Source of the DNA: Candidatus Acidiferrales bacterium
Lineage (GTDB): Bacteria > Acidobacteriota > Terriglobia > Acidiferrales > UBA7541
Reading direction: 5' to 3'
Length of the DNA stretch: 64,000 nucleotides
Assembly (NCBI GenBank): GCA_025451835.1
Contig: JANWJR010000137.1
Coordinates: forward strand, 1 to 64,000
Numbering within the stretch: position 1 is the first letter of the stretch; each line of letters begins with the position of its first letter. The translations under genes and the position numbers were made by a program. Under the pieces are notes generated by a model, which saw only the letters and a program-made list of their open reading frames with translations, had not been told where the DNA came from and searched no databases. Positions 36,263-45,410 of the stretch are shown piece after piece.

Positions 36263-36381
36263 GGATACGTTCCGCCAACCGCGAGTATGCCAACACGCGG
36301 CAGGGTCGTCGCTCCTGTGAGTCCAGTATTCTAACCAATGCACACTGCAGACGCAGCGAAGTACAGTGTCCCAGCGTACCA

Positions 36382-36412
36382 TTGACTTTCGCTTTTGATT
36401 CGCCTTACACTA
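36382..36412 (+). promoter_or_regulatory. lexA promoter overlapped by a putative LexA operator
   Basis: TTGACT (36382-36387) and TACACT (36406-36411) are separated by 18 bases. ATTCGCCTTACACTA (36398-36412) covers the end of the spacer and the whole -10 box. The same element occurs upstream of recA and the UvrD-like helicase. Overlap with the -10 box is what autorepression by LexA would need. Confidence 0.6.
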
Positions 36413-36420
36413 GGACGCGA

Positions 36421-36494
36421 TCCGGGATGACGATTCGACCTGCGATCTGGGTGACGATCCGACCTGCTGCGACGGTCTGGTCCGGGGTGACGAG
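36421..36494 (+). repeat. Three imperfect repeats in the lexA 5' leader
   Basis: Three copies of TCYGGGnTGACGA-type sequence begin at 36421, 36446 and 36481. The first two share most of a unit of about 24 bases (TGACGATYCGACCTGC). The third overlaps the ribosome-binding site of lexA (GGGGTGA). The repeats lie inside the predicted transcript and might affect translation; this is inference. Confidence 0.5.
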
Positions 36495-36496
36495 CG

Positions 36497-37120
36497 ATGA
36501 CACTGACGAAGCGGCAGAAAGAAGTGCTGAACTACCTGGTGGGGTTCCTCGACAAGAACGGGTACTCGCCAAGCTTTGAAGAGATCGCTCACGCGCTGAA
36601 GCTGACGTCGCTTGCGACAGTACACAAGCATCTCTCGACGCTCGAGAAAAAAGGATTTATCCGGCGCGGGTATAACCAGAGCCGGTCGATTGAAGTGACG
36701 CAACTGCCGAAGCCGGTGCGCGAGGAGATTCTCGACCGGCACGTAGTGGAGTTGCCGTTGGCTGGACGGATCGCGGCGGGGCGTCCTTTGGAAGCGGTGG
36801 AAGATCGCGAAACAATTTCTCTGGCGGATTTTGCGCGCGGGCAGAACACGTTCGTGCTACAGGTGAAAGGCGAATCGATGCGCGACGATCATATTCTCGA
36901 TGGCGACTACATCGTGGTCGAGCAGACTCAGGTGGCGAATCCCGGAGAAACCGTGGTCGCGCTGGTGGGCGAGGACGAAGCGACGGTAAAGCGTTTCTAT
37001 CGCGAGCCGGGAGGAAAAATTCGCTTGCAGCCCGCGAATTCGCAGATGGCGCCAATTGTTGTCCCCTCAGCGGACGTGAAGATACAGGGACGCGTGGTGG
37101 GGGTTCTGCGCAAGTACTAG
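36497..37120 (+). CDS. lexA: LexA repressor
   Basis: A 207-residue SOS repressor. The winged-helix DNA-binding domain occupies 1-68 (SFEEIAHALKLTSLATVHKHL is the recognition region). The self-cleavage site is Ala94-Gly95 in RIAAGRP. The serine-lysine dyad is Ser127 (VKGESMRDDHI) and Lys165 (EATVKRFY). Activated RecA triggers cleavage, which releases SOS genes. The ATG is preceded by GGGGTGA at six bases. The recognition helix differs from that of E. coli LexA, consistent with a different operator, and a candidate operator overlaps its own promoter. Confidence 0.96.
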   Translation: MTLTKRQKEVLNYLVGFLDKNGYSPSFEEIAHALKLTSLATVHKHLSTLEKKGFIRRGYNQSRSIEVTQLPKPVREEILDRHVVELPLAGRIAAGRPLEAVEDRETISLADFARGQNTFVLQVKGESMRDDHILDGDYIVVEQTQVANPGETVVALVGEDEATVKRFYREPGGKIRLQPANSQMAPIVVPSADVKIQGRVVGVLRKY

Positions 37121-37275
37121 CTTCCTCGGAGTATTTTGAGTGTTGGATGAATGGAAGTCCAATTAGCCTGCGAGATGCGATTGCCTTGAAACTCAGAAGT
37201 CCGCTGGGCCCCGCGTAGCACAGCACACATTGCCGTAACTGAACGCCCGCAGATTGGTTCGCTTGCGGAGAGCTT

Positions 37276-39606
37276 CTAGGGTTCTTCAGAACTGAGCGCT
37301 TCGCGTACTTTTCGGAGGAGAACCGAGCGGGTAAACGGCTTTGAGAGCAGTAGAGTGTTCGGATTCAATACTCCTCGCCGGGCAATCACGTCGTCGGTGT
37401 AGCCAGACATATAGAGTATGCGTAGATCCGGCGAAAGCTTCTTGAGACGGGTTGCCAGCTTCCGTCCATCCATCTCAGGCATGACAACATCGGTCAAAAG
37501 CAGATGAATCTTGCACGCGGGATTCTCGACCAACCGGATTGCTTCCCCGGCTCCGCTGGCTTCCAGCACTTCGTAGCCGCTAGCCTCGAGCAGTTCGCGC
37601 ACCAACTCTCGTAAGGCTGCCTCATCCTCCACGACCAGTATTGTTTCCCGGCCTTTCGGGAATTCTTCTCCAGGAGGAGCGGGCTCCGCCGAAGCTGAGG
37701 CTTTCTCGAAGCGCGGGAAATATATTTTGAAGGTCGTGCCCTGCCCGGGCTCGCTGTACGTCATCAGGTATCCGCCATTCTGTTTGACGATGCCGTAGAC
37801 GGTCGAAAGGCCCAGCCCGGTACCCTTGCCGGGTTCCTTGGTCGTGAAGAAAGGCTCGAAAACGCGGGCCAGTGTCGTCGCTTCCATCCCCACGCCCGTA
37901 TCGCTCACGGAAACCATCACATAGTGTCCCACTCGCGCGCCCGGATGCTGGCGCACATATACCTCGTCGACCTCGACGTTGGCCGTTTCGACGATTAGCT
38001 TTCCCCCCTGGGGCATCGCGTCGCGGGCATTGACCGCCAAATTTATAAACACTTGTTCGAGTTGCGCCGGATCGGCTTTCACCAGGCCCATGCTGGCGTC
38101 CGGACGGAGGACCAGTTCCACATCCTCGCCGATCAATGGACGGAGGAGCATTTCGGTGTTGCGTATCGACGCGTTCATATCCAGGATGCGCGGCTCGATA
38201 ACCTGTTTGCGGCCGAATGCCAGGAGCTGTCGCGTAAGGTCCGCGGCGCGACCGGCCGAATGCCTAATGGTCTCCGCTCGCTTGAAAAGAGGCTCATTGC
38301 CGCTCAGCTGCTCTTGGAGAATTTCAATTTGTCCCAGAATCACGCTGAGGAGATTATTGAAATCATGAGCGATGCCACCCGCGAGCTGTCCGACCGCCTC
38401 CATCCTTTGGACCTGGAGAATCTGCTTTTCCAAACTGCGCCGTTCCGTCACGTCTTCAGCGAAAACCTCGAGGCACGGCTTGCGGTCCTCGTCGTTCTCC
38501 GCCCAACGGCCACTCATGCGCACGGCGATGATTTTGCCGTCCTTCCGCTTCCATTCTGCTTCGATATCCCTGAACTCTCTGTATGCCCAGTATTCGGCAA
38601 CTAGCTTCCGTCCAAATTCCGGATCGCGATAAATATCCCCGACGATGTCGTGTTCCATCAGCTCGGCTTCCGACGAGTATCCCAGCATCTTCACCATCGC
38701 CGGATTCAAGGCCAGGAATTTCCCGCCCAGGGTGGCGCGGTAGATTGCGAAGGGTGCATCTTGAATGAGAGAACGAAAGCGCGACCGTGATTTAAGGAGT
38801 GCATCCTGGGCTTGAATGCGATCCGTAATGTCGTGTGAGACGGAAAGCATGCATAGCTGGCTGCCGATCAAGACGCGCGTCGCCGACACTCGCGCGTGCC
38901 TGATTTCTCCCGTCTTGGTCCGGAATCGGAATTGCTCTTCGCGGACTTCGCCGGTCCGGCCCAATTTCTCAAGCACCTCGCGATGCGGTCTTTCTTCCAC
39001 CCATATATCAAGTTCTGCGGGGGTCTTGCCTATCACTTCTTCTGGTTTATATCCGGTTAGGCGAGTAAACCCTTCATTTATTTCTATGTACCGCCGGTCC
39101 GGGAGAGTTCGGAGCGTGATAGCGTCGGGGCTTGACTGAATCATTTTTGCGTATTTTTCTTCGGATTGCCGGAGTTCCTGAGTAGCATGATGGAGTCGCG
39201 AAATATCTCGGATTATGCCGGTAAAAATGCGCGTTTTCGGCATGACGTGTTCGTCGACAGAAATCTCAAGAGGGAGTTCCTTGCCGGATTTATGCAAGCC
39301 TTTTAGTTCGAGTGCTGCCCACGAAGACTGTTGCCGGCCAGTTTTCAGGTATTGCTCGAAAGCGGCTCGATACGGCTCGTGAAGATATCGGGGTATAAGC
39401 ATCGTAATTTCCTGGCCGACAACTTCGGAGACACCGTATCCGAAGATTCTCTCCGTCGCGGGATTTGCAAAGAGGATTTGACTTCGCTCGTCCATCGCGA
39501 TGATGGCATAAGAGGTCCCTACGGCCAGGGCGTGAAGCACGTGTTCCAGGGCCGCGTCGCGGTCTTTGGGTACTGCACCCGTCATTTCATCCCGAGGCTT
39601 TGTCAT
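37276..39606 (-). CDS. Hybrid sensor histidine kinase with three PAS domains and a receiver
   Basis: About 776 residues from the ATG at 39606; a GTG at 39681 is an alternative start. There is no membrane segment, so it is a cytoplasmic sensor. Three PAS domains occupy about 20-385. HisKA follows with the phospho-acceptor His414 ([14 protein letters not shown]). HATPase_c has [17 protein letters not shown] and [15 protein letters not shown]-terminal receiver (about 655-770) has the phospho-acceptor Asp706 in [12 protein letters not shown] and KPF near the end. There is no output domain and no response regulator next to it, so partners are unknown. The signal sensed is not evident; no haem or flavin motif was recognised. 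Confidence 0.9.
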   Translation of the reverse strand: MTKPRDEMTGAVPKDRDAALEHVLHALAVGTSYAIIAMDERSQILFANPATERIFGYGVSEVVGQEITMLIPRYLHEPYRAAFEQYLKTGRQQSSWAALELKGLHKSGKELPLEISVDEHVMPKTRIFTGIIRDISRLHHATQELRQSEEKYAKMIQSSPDAITLRTLPDRRYIEINEGFTRLTGYKPEEVIGKTPAELDIWVEERPHREVLEKLGRTGEVREEQFRFRTKTGEIRHARVSATRVLIGSQLCMLSVSHDITDRIQAQDALLKSRSRFRSLIQDAPFAIYRATLGGKFLALNPAMVKMLGYSSEAELMEHDIVGDIYRDPEFGRKLVAEYWAYREFRDIEAEWKRKDGKIIAVRMSGRWAENDEDRKPCLEVFAEDVTERRSLEKQILQVQRMEAVGQLAGGIAHDFNNLLSVILGQIEILQEQLSGNEPLFKRAETIRHSAGRAADLTRQLLAFGRKQVIEPRILDMNASIRNTEMLLRPLIGEDVELVLRPDASMGLVKADPAQLEQVFINLAVNARDAMPQGGKLIVETANVEVDEVYVRQHPGARVGHYVMVSVSDTGVGMEATTLARVFEPFFTTKEPGKGTGLGLSTVYGIVKQNGGYLMTYSEPGQGTTFKIYFPRFEKASASAEPAPPGEEFPKGRETILVVEDEAALRELVRELLEASGYEVLEASGAGEAIRLVENPACKIHLLLTDVVMPEMDGRKLATRLKKLSPDLRILYMSGYTDDVIARRGVLNPNTLLLSKPFTRSVLLRKVREALSSEEP

Positions 39607-40171
39607 AAGATGGCGCCGGTTCCCCAGCACCGGACGGTTTCCACCGGTGGACTTCCGGAGAGAAGAAGCGGGGTCGTCCACCGGCTATCAGACACATCGT
39701 CTCCAGCGTGAGCCGGTTGCCTATAAAGCCATCCTACCAGTGTTTAACGTCTCCAACACGAGGACTGTCGCCCCAGACTCCCACGGCAATCTGGCTATCC
39801 CGGTTGATGTGCCGACCACAGGTCTCGCTAACTTGGGCATCGTCCATGGGCATCATCCGCTTGACAAACGGGCCGTGCGCCTGCAACATCTTGCTCCAGC
39901 CCTCATAACACTTGCCAAGCAGTATCGCCAACTTGCTATTCAAGATAGAGCTGCAAGCCAGTCGCTTGCGCCCTTTCTTGGGCGGCGCCTGATCTGCACT
40001 GAAACGCGCTGATTTAATGCTGCGCGTCTGAGTACAGGTTTTGAACAGTTAGCTGAACGGGCACATGCGGCCTATTTTGGATTTGGAACGCGTGCGGCGG
40101 GGGAATAGATTGAATGTCCCGGTCCTAATTATACAAGCTGGTTCCGGCGCACCTGGGCCCAAGGAGGGTAA
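39607..40171. other. 565-base region without a supported gene
   Basis: The gap lies between the divergent histidine kinase and bactofilin genes and must hold both promoters. A minus-strand frame is open for about 100 codons at 39734-40030, but it lacks a start codon near its beginning and an SD, and its composition is not coding-like. A possible -10 box, TATACA, lies near 40130 before the bactofilin SD, without a clear -35. No repeats or terminators were seen. Confidence 0.4.
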
Positions 40172-40747
40172 ATGTGGGGAGACAAAAAACCGGACACTCC
40201 ATATAAGAGTCCGCTCCCGCAGCAGCAGCCAACTTCAACCGCAACATTCGCACCGGCGACGCCGAGTGCAACAGCTTATCCTGGGGAGGTTAAGAAAATG
40301 GCACCACTCGATTCCGCATATCCAACGACGACTTCTTCCGCTAGCGGCACTGCCCGGCTGGGAGCAAGCCTGCACGTAAAAGGCGAGATTACCGGCAACG
40401 AAGACCTGCACATTGATGGCAGCGTCGAGGGGCTGGTGCAGCTCGAAGACCGGAAGCTGACGGTCGGCGCAAGCGCTCGCGTGACGGCAGACATCATCGC
40501 CCGCGAAGTGGTTGTGTATGGGAACGTAAAGGGAAATCTGCGCGCGCGCGACCGCATCGAGATCAAGAAGGACGGCTCGGTGGTGGGCGACCTGACGACG
40601 GCGCGGATCATGATAGAAGACGGCGCGTATTTCAAAGGCTCGATCGAAATCGACAAGGCTGGCGATGCCAGCGATAGCGATTCTGATAAGCCGTCTTTCT
40701 CGCGCGCGGCGCGTAGCACCGTCGGAACAAGTTCCTCCTCGGTTTAG
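40172..40747 (+). CDS. Bactofilin family protein
   Basis: A 191-residue cytoskeletal protein. A Pro/Thr/Gln-rich N-terminal tail (1-60) precedes the beta-helical bactofilin core: ASLHVKGEITGNEDLHIDGS, then LTVGASARVTADIIAREVVV and GNLRARDRIEIKKDGSVVGD. The C-terminal tail is short and polar. Bactofilins polymerise without nucleotide at the membrane and help place cell-wall or polar machinery. A very strong SD (AAGGAGGG) precedes the ATG. It is a single-gene unit here. Confidence 0.93.
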   Translation: MWGDKKPDTPYKSPLPQQQPTSTATFAPATPSATAYPGEVKKMAPLDSAYPTTTSSASGTARLGASLHVKGEITGNEDLHIDGSVEGLVQLEDRKLTVGASARVTADIIAREVVVYGNVKGNLRARDRIEIKKDGSVVGDLTTARIMIEDGAYFKGSIEIDKAGDASDSDSDKPSFSRAARSTVGTSSSSV

Positions 40748-40883
40748 TCCCCGTATCCGAACCGGCTGGCGGGTCACCCGCGGGTGCGTCATCGCTGCTA
40801 AGGCGGAACGCGAACGAGGGTGCCTCGCCACGAAGTTGCTACTCTATGCCGGCTCGGACCCATATGGTCTTTATTCTCTTCAA

Positions 40884-40912
40884 TTGACATGCTGGGGTTC
40901 GTCCCTTAAACT
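40884..40912 (+). promoter_or_regulatory. Strong promoter of the rplM-rpsI transcript
   Basis: TTGACA (40884-40889) and TAAACT (40907-40912) with a 17-base spacer make one of the best promoters in the window. The start would be near 40919, leaving a leader of about 30 bases before rplM. Confidence 0.75.
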
Positions 40913-40949
40913 CAGAGTTTGTCTTCACAGGAAAGGTGTGACTGGGCAG

Positions 40950-41399
40950 ATGCGGACGTATGTGGCAAAGGGCCGAGAGGCTGAAGAGCTGTCGGTTGGG
41001 AAGAATTGGTTCGTGGTTGACGCCAACGGGCAGGTGCTCGGGCGGCTGGCGACGCGCGTCGCGCGTCTGCTGATCGGGAAGGACAAGGCGAATTTCACCC
41101 CTCACCTTGATTGCGGCGATCACGTGGTGGTGATCAACGCGGAACGCATCAAGCTGACTGGGAACAAGATCGATCAGAAGATTTACTACCACCACAGCGG
41201 TTATCCGGGCGGATTGAAGGAAACGCCGATTCGCCTGTTGTTGCAACGCCGTCCCGAAGAGGTTGTGCGCGAAGCCGTGCTGGGTATGCTCCCGAAGAAT
41301 AAACTTCGCGCGCGAAGAGCAAAGAAGCTGCGTGTTTATGCCGGAAGTGAAGCGCTCGCCCGCCACGCCGGACAAAATCCTCAGCCACTCGCGCTGTAA
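40950..41399 (+). CDS. rplM: 50S ribosomal protein L13
   Basis: A 149-residue L13 that assembles early in the large subunit. Conserved segments are WFVVDANGQVLGRLATRVA, DHVVVINAERIKLTGNK, YYHHSGYPGGLKE and AVLGMLPKNKLRARRAKKL. The frame is open far upstream, but the ATG at 40950 matches the family start and lies just downstream of the predicted promoter; a GTG at 40938 is a minor alternative. rpsI follows 88 bases later, the standard L13-S9 pair. Confidence 0.97.
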   Translation: MRTYVAKGREAEELSVGKNWFVVDANGQVLGRLATRVARLLIGKDKANFTPHLDCGDHVVVINAERIKLTGNKIDQKIYYHHSGYPGGLKETPIRLLLQRRPEEVVREAVLGMLPKNKLRARRAKKLRVYAGSEALARHAGQNPQPLAL

Positions 41400-41487
41400 C
41401 CCAGGGAATCGAGTTTCGAAAAAACCCGCGTCTGGCGGATAAATTCGCGCGGCCGCGATCCAAGCAGATGTTGAAGCAGGAGGAAAC

Positions 41488-41910
41488 TTGAGTTCAGCTT
41501 CGAGCCCGATTGAAAGCGTTGCAGGAAAGCAGTTTTACGGCACGGGCCGCCGGCGGGAAGCCGTGGCGCGCGTGTACATCAAAATGGGACCGGCGAAGTT
41601 CACTGTGAACGGGCGCCCGGTCGAAGAATATTTTCGTAACATCGCATGGCACACAGCCGCCGTTGAGCCGCTGAAGTTCACGCAGATGGCCGATCAGCTC
41701 CAGGTGAAAGCGACGGTCAAGAGCGGCGGAGTGGGCGGTCAGGCTGGTGCAGTGCGCATGGGCCTTTCGCGCGCCATCGCGCTGCTGAATCCCGATTTGC
41801 GCCACAGTCTGCGCAAGAATGGTTTCCTGACGCGCGATTCGCGCATGAAGGAACGCAAGAAGTACGGACAGAAGGGCGCGCGCCGTCGCTTCCAGTTCAG
41901 CAAGCGATAG
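41488..41910 (+). CDS. rpsI: 30S ribosomal protein S9
   Basis: A 140-residue S9. It contains YGTGRRREAVARVYIKMG near the start and the C-terminal KKYGQKGARRRFQFSKR, whose basic tail reaches the tRNA P site. The start is TTG at 41488, supported by a strong AGGAGG six bases upstream, and no better start is in frame. It is the second gene of the rplM transcript. Confidence 0.96.
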   Translation: MSSASSPIESVAGKQFYGTGRRREAVARVYIKMGPAKFTVNGRPVEEYFRNIAWHTAAVEPLKFTQMADQLQVKATVKSGGVGGQAGAVRMGLSRAIALLNPDLRHSLRKNGFLTRDSRMKERKKYGQKGARRRFQFSKR

Positions 41911-42091
41911 CTTCGCGAGAACCGGGGCGCGGCAGGTTCGCTCGGAGTCACGCCGCTTCTGCGCAGCAAGGCTTTAGCTACGGCTTCGATCTTCCGCAGC
42001 TAGGGCCAAATTCACGGCCGGCATGGAGCCGGCGGAAAAGGATGCTGGCGCGACCAGCGCTACGAAGCATCCCTCTAAAGGAGGAGGTACT

Positions 42092-42994
42092 TTGGGAGTA
42101 GAAATTACGATGAAAGAGTTGCTGGAGGCCGGCGTTCATTTCGGCCACCAGACGCGGCGCTGGAATCCGAAGATGAAGGAATACATCTTCGGCGAGCGCA
42201 ACGGAATCCACATTATTGACCTGCAGAAAACCCTCAAGATGTTTCGCGAGGCAGCACGCTATGTAGCGGAGCAAGCCGGCCAGGGCCGGAGCGTGCTTTT
42301 CCTGGGAACCAAGCGCCAGGCGCAGGAAGCTATCGCCGAAGAAGCCAATCGCTGCGGCATGTTTTACGTTAACCATCGCTGGCTAGGCGGTACTCTGACG
42401 AACTGGGTGACGCTGCAAAAATCAATCAAACGATTGAAGCTGCTGAAGGCCATGGCGGACGATGGCCGCATCGCTCAATTTTCGAAGAAGGAAGGCGCGC
42501 GTCTGGATCGCGAGCTGAAACATCTCAAGCAGAATTTTTCCGGCGTGGAAAATATGGCGACGCTCCCGGACGTGATGTTCGTGATCGATCCGAATGCGGA
42601 ACTGATCGCGGTGCGTGAGGCGCGGCGGATGGGTGTGCCCGTCGTCGCCATCGTGGATACGAATTGCGACCCGAATCTTGTCGACTGGGTCATTCCCGGC
42701 AACGATGATGCGTTGCGCGCCATTCGATTGTTCACGTCAAAGATATCCGATGCAGTGCTCGCGGGCCGCCAATCTTACGAACAGACGCAAATCGCCGACC
42801 AGAAAGCCGCCCAAGGACTGGGAGAGGAAGGCGTTGATTACGTTGATACCAGCGCCTACGAGGTTTACGAAAAACAGGAAGGAGACTTCGTGGAAGCCGA
42901 GGCGAGCGCGTTCGTAACCGGCGAAGAAGCAGCGCCCGTTGAGGAAGCAGCCCCGGCTGCAAACGAGGACAAAAGCGTTTCGAGCAAACCGTAA
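42092..42994 (+). CDS. rpsB: 30S ribosomal protein S2
   Basis: A 300-residue S2. The family start region is [20 protein letters not shown], encoded from a TTG at 42092 directly after a strong AAAGGAGGAGG. An ATG at 42023 gives a 23-residue extension not seen in the family. Conserved sequence includes [24 protein letters not shown] and [12 protein letters not shown]. The C-terminal tail (about 245-300) is acidic and Ala/Glu-rich, longer than in E. coli. It precedes tsf as in most bacteria. Confidence 0.95.
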   Translation: MGVEITMKELLEAGVHFGHQTRRWNPKMKEYIFGERNGIHIIDLQKTLKMFREAARYVAEQAGQGRSVLFLGTKRQAQEAIAEEANRCGMFYVNHRWLGGTLTNWVTLQKSIKRLKLLKAMADDGRIAQFSKKEGARLDRELKHLKQNFSGVENMATLPDVMFVIDPNAELIAVREARRMGVPVVAIVDTNCDPNLVDWVIPGNDDALRAIRLFTSKISDAVLAGRQSYEQTQIADQKAAQGLGEEGVDYVDTSAYEVYEKQEGDFVEAEASAFVTGEEAAPVEEAAPAANEDKSVSSKP

Positions 42995-43076
42995 CCGCTG
43001 GTAACGCACCCCTGGCTTGGGCGAACCTTCCGGCCGGGCCCGCAAGAGAATTCACCGAAAAGGAATTGAGTCATTT

Positions 43077-43751
43077 ATGGCCACACCTGAAAAAGCGAAT
43101 GTACCGGCGCAGCTTGTGAAGGACCTGCGCGACCGCACTGGCGCGGGCTTCACGGCGTGCCGTGAAGCTCTGCTCGAATCCGCGGGCGATATCGAACAAG
43201 CGATCAACATTCTGAGGAAGAAAGGGCAGGCGGCGGCGGCAAAAAAAGCGCAGCGCGCAACCTCGGAAGGACTGGTCAGCTGCTACATTCACGCCGGAGG
43301 GAAAATCGGTGTGCTCGTGGAAGTGAATTGCGAAAGCGATTTCGTGGCGCGCACGGAGGATTTTCAAAAACTGTGTCACGACGTGGCGATGCACATTGCG
43401 GCGCTGGATCCGCGTTTCCTGCGCCGCGAAGAAGTGACGCAACAGGTGCTCGATCGCGAACGCGAGATTTATAGCGAGCAAGCGAAACAAACCGGCAAAC
43501 CGGAAAACGTGATCGAAAAGATTGTGAATGGCAAGATGGAGAAGTTCTACGAAGAAAACTGCCTTTACGAACAGCACTTCATTAAGGACGAAGGGACGAC
43601 CGTGAAAGAGCTGATCGATCAGGCGATCGCCAAAGTGGGCGAGAATATCACCGTCCGCCGTTTTTCTCGGTTTAAGGTCGGAGAGATGGACGGCATCGCG
43701 CCCGCTGCCCCTGCTTCGGAAGAGCCGGATGCGGTGGTTCCGGCTACATAG
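43077..43751 (+). CDS. tsf: Elongation factor Ts
   Basis: A 224-residue EF-Ts, the nucleotide exchange factor for EF-Tu. The N-terminal UBA-like part has [19 protein letters not shown]. The core includes [18 protein letters not shown], the TDFV-type contact region. The end has [14 protein letters not shown], followed by an Ala/Pro-rich tail. It is the shorter single-core form. The ATG at 43077 has AAAAGGA upstream. It is 82 bases downstream of rpsB. Confidence 0.96.
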   Translation: MATPEKANVPAQLVKDLRDRTGAGFTACREALLESAGDIEQAINILRKKGQAAAAKKAQRATSEGLVSCYIHAGGKIGVLVEVNCESDFVARTEDFQKLCHDVAMHIAALDPRFLRREEVTQQVLDREREIYSEQAKQTGKPENVIEKIVNGKMEKFYEENCLYEQHFIKDEGTTVKELIDQAIAKVGENITVRRFSRFKVGEMDGIAPAAPASEEPDAVVPAT

Positions 43752-43893
43752 CTAGAGGTTGGAATTTTTCGGGGCGCATGCTGAAGCGCTCGGATACTGG
43801 GAACTTCGCGCATCTCACTGCGCGGCCATCGCGTGAGCTTGCGCGAGTTCTCTGTTAGAATGCCGCCGAGCGTGCAGCTCGCTCAAACACTCC

Positions 43894-44652
43894 ATGATGA
43901 CTTCAGACCCGGCAATAAGAACCAGCGGCACAAACGGAAGTTCGGTCTACCAACGCATCGTTCTAAAATTATCTGGCGAATCACTTTCCGGGCCGCTTGA
44001 ATCAGGCATTCACGCGGAAACCATCCAGGGTATCGCCCAGGAAGTAAAAGGTGTGAACGATCTGGGCGTGCAAGTGGCGATCATGGTGGGAGGCGGGAAC
44101 ATTTTTCGCGGGACGCGGCAGAAGCAGCTCGCGATCGACCGTGCGACCGGCGATTACATGGGCATGCTCGCGACGGTAATCAACGGCCTCGCCTTGCAGG
44201 ATGCGCTCGAAAAAGCCGGCTGCCACACGCGCCTTCTGAGCGCGATTGAGATGCATCAGGTGGCGGAGCCGTTTATTCGGCGCCGCGCCACGCGGCATCT
44301 CGAAAAGCAGCGTGTGGTGATCTTTGCAGCCGGCACGGGCAACCCTTATTTTTCGACCGACACAGCGGCAGCGCTGCGCGCCATGGAAATCAAGGCGCAA
44401 GTGATTCTGAAGGCAACGCGGGTGGATGGCGTGTACGATGCGGACCCGGAAAAGGTGTCAAGCGCCAAGCGCTTCGACACGATTACATATCTGGACGTCC
44501 TGCAAAAGGGCCTTGCAGTGATGGATTCGACGGCTATCTCGCTCTGCATGGACAACAAAATGCCGATCATCGTATTCAACATGAATGTGCCGGGCAACCT
44601 GAAGCGCGTGCTGCTGGGCGAGCGAGTCGGCTCGACCGTCAGCGCCGCGTAA
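43894..44652 (+). CDS. pyrH: Uridylate kinase (UMP kinase)
   Basis: A 252-residue amino-acid-kinase-fold enzyme that phosphorylates UMP to UDP. It has [12 protein letters not shown] near residue 26, [15 protein letters not shown], and [19 protein letters not shown]. The first 20 residues are an unconserved polar extension, so an in-frame start further in cannot be excluded. Gene order tsf-pyrH-frr is the classic bacterial arrangement. Confidence 0.96.
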   Translation: MMTSDPAIRTSGTNGSSVYQRIVLKLSGESLSGPLESGIHAETIQGIAQEVKGVNDLGVQVAIMVGGGNIFRGTRQKQLAIDRATGDYMGMLATVINGLALQDALEKAGCHTRLLSAIEMHQVAEPFIRRRATRHLEKQRVVIFAAGTGNPYFSTDTAAALRAMEIKAQVILKATRVDGVYDADPEKVSSAKRFDTITYLDVLQKGLAVMDSTAISLCMDNKMPIIVFNMNVPGNLKRVLLGERVGSTVSAA

Positions 44653-44678
44653 AGCGAATTAGTGGAGGCAATGCTTCG

Positions 44679-45254
44679 ATGACTGCTATCGCGAACAGCA
44701 AAGACGCGCTGCTACAGGCCAAAACGCGCATGGAAAAGGCCGTGGAGGATTTTCGAAAGGAACTTTCCGGTGTGCGAACCGGTCGCGCAAACGTGTCGTT
44801 GCTCGATCACATTCGCGTGGACTATCACGGGACGGAGATGCCGATCAACCAACTCGGGACGCTCACGGTGCCCGAGGCGACCATGATTGTGATTTCTCCG
44901 TGGGACCCAGGCGCGGTGCCCCCAATCGACAAGGCGATCCGAACATCCGACCTCGGACTGAATCCGACGAACGATGGGAAGGTGGTTCGCATCCCGATTC
45001 CGGCGCTCACGGAAGACCGGCGGAAGGACCTGGTGAAACACATTCACAAGGTGCTGGAAAATCATCGCACGGCAGTCCGCAATATCCGCCGAGACATCAA
45101 AGAAGCCGTCGAGAAACTAGAAAAAGACAAGAAAATGAGCGAAGACGAGAAGAAACGTTCTCTTGATGAACTCGAAAAACTGACGCACTCGGAAACGAAA
45201 AAGATCGAAGATCTGTCTGCCGCTAAAGAAAAGGAAGTCCTCGAACTAAAGTGA
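44679..45254 (+). CDS. frr: Ribosome recycling factor
   Basis: A 191-residue RRF that, with EF-G, splits post-termination ribosomes. The family pattern is visible in LSGVRTGRANVSLLDHIRVD, INQLGTLTVPEATMIVISPW, VRIPIPALTEDRRKDLVKH, and a Lys/Glu-rich C-terminal helix. It starts 26 bases after pyrH and ends the cluster. The usual 185-residue length is matched closely. Confidence 0.97.
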   Translation: MTAIANSKDALLQAKTRMEKAVEDFRKELSGVRTGRANVSLLDHIRVDYHGTEMPINQLGTLTVPEATMIVISPWDPGAVPPIDKAIRTSDLGLNPTNDGKVVRIPIPALTEDRRKDLVKHIHKVLENHRTAVRNIRRDIKEAVEKLEKDKKMSEDEKKRSLDELEKLTHSETKKIEDLSAAKEKEVLELK

Positions 45255-45269
45255 TGATCCGTCCGCGGT

Positions 45270-45312
45270 TGTTATCCTGAGAAGTGCGCATTTGGCGCAT
45301 CGAAGGATTGCC
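45270..45312 (+). other. Possible degenerate intergenic repeat with a small hairpin
   Basis: The stretch contains TTATCCTGAG, then TGCGC (45285-45289) pairing with GCGCA (45295-45299), then CGAAGGAT. From memory, 'TCATCCTGAG ... CGAAGGATC' is a common intergenic repeat phrase in many high-GC soil genomes; this looks like a decayed copy. It lies after frr, has no T-run and would be a poor terminator. Only one copy was noticed in the window. Confidence 0.25.
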
Positions 45313-45410
45313 CCGTTGCTTTTGGTCCAATCGGCCAAATCGTGTTTTGATTTCTCGTTAGTAGACCGGCCAGCGTCACAGAATGACCATCCGGCCTGAA
45401 AATTTACGCG

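Noticed and set aside
39734-40030. Minus-strand frame open for about 100 codons between the kinase and bactofilin genes
   Set aside because: There is no start codon near the open end, no SD and no recognisable protein character.
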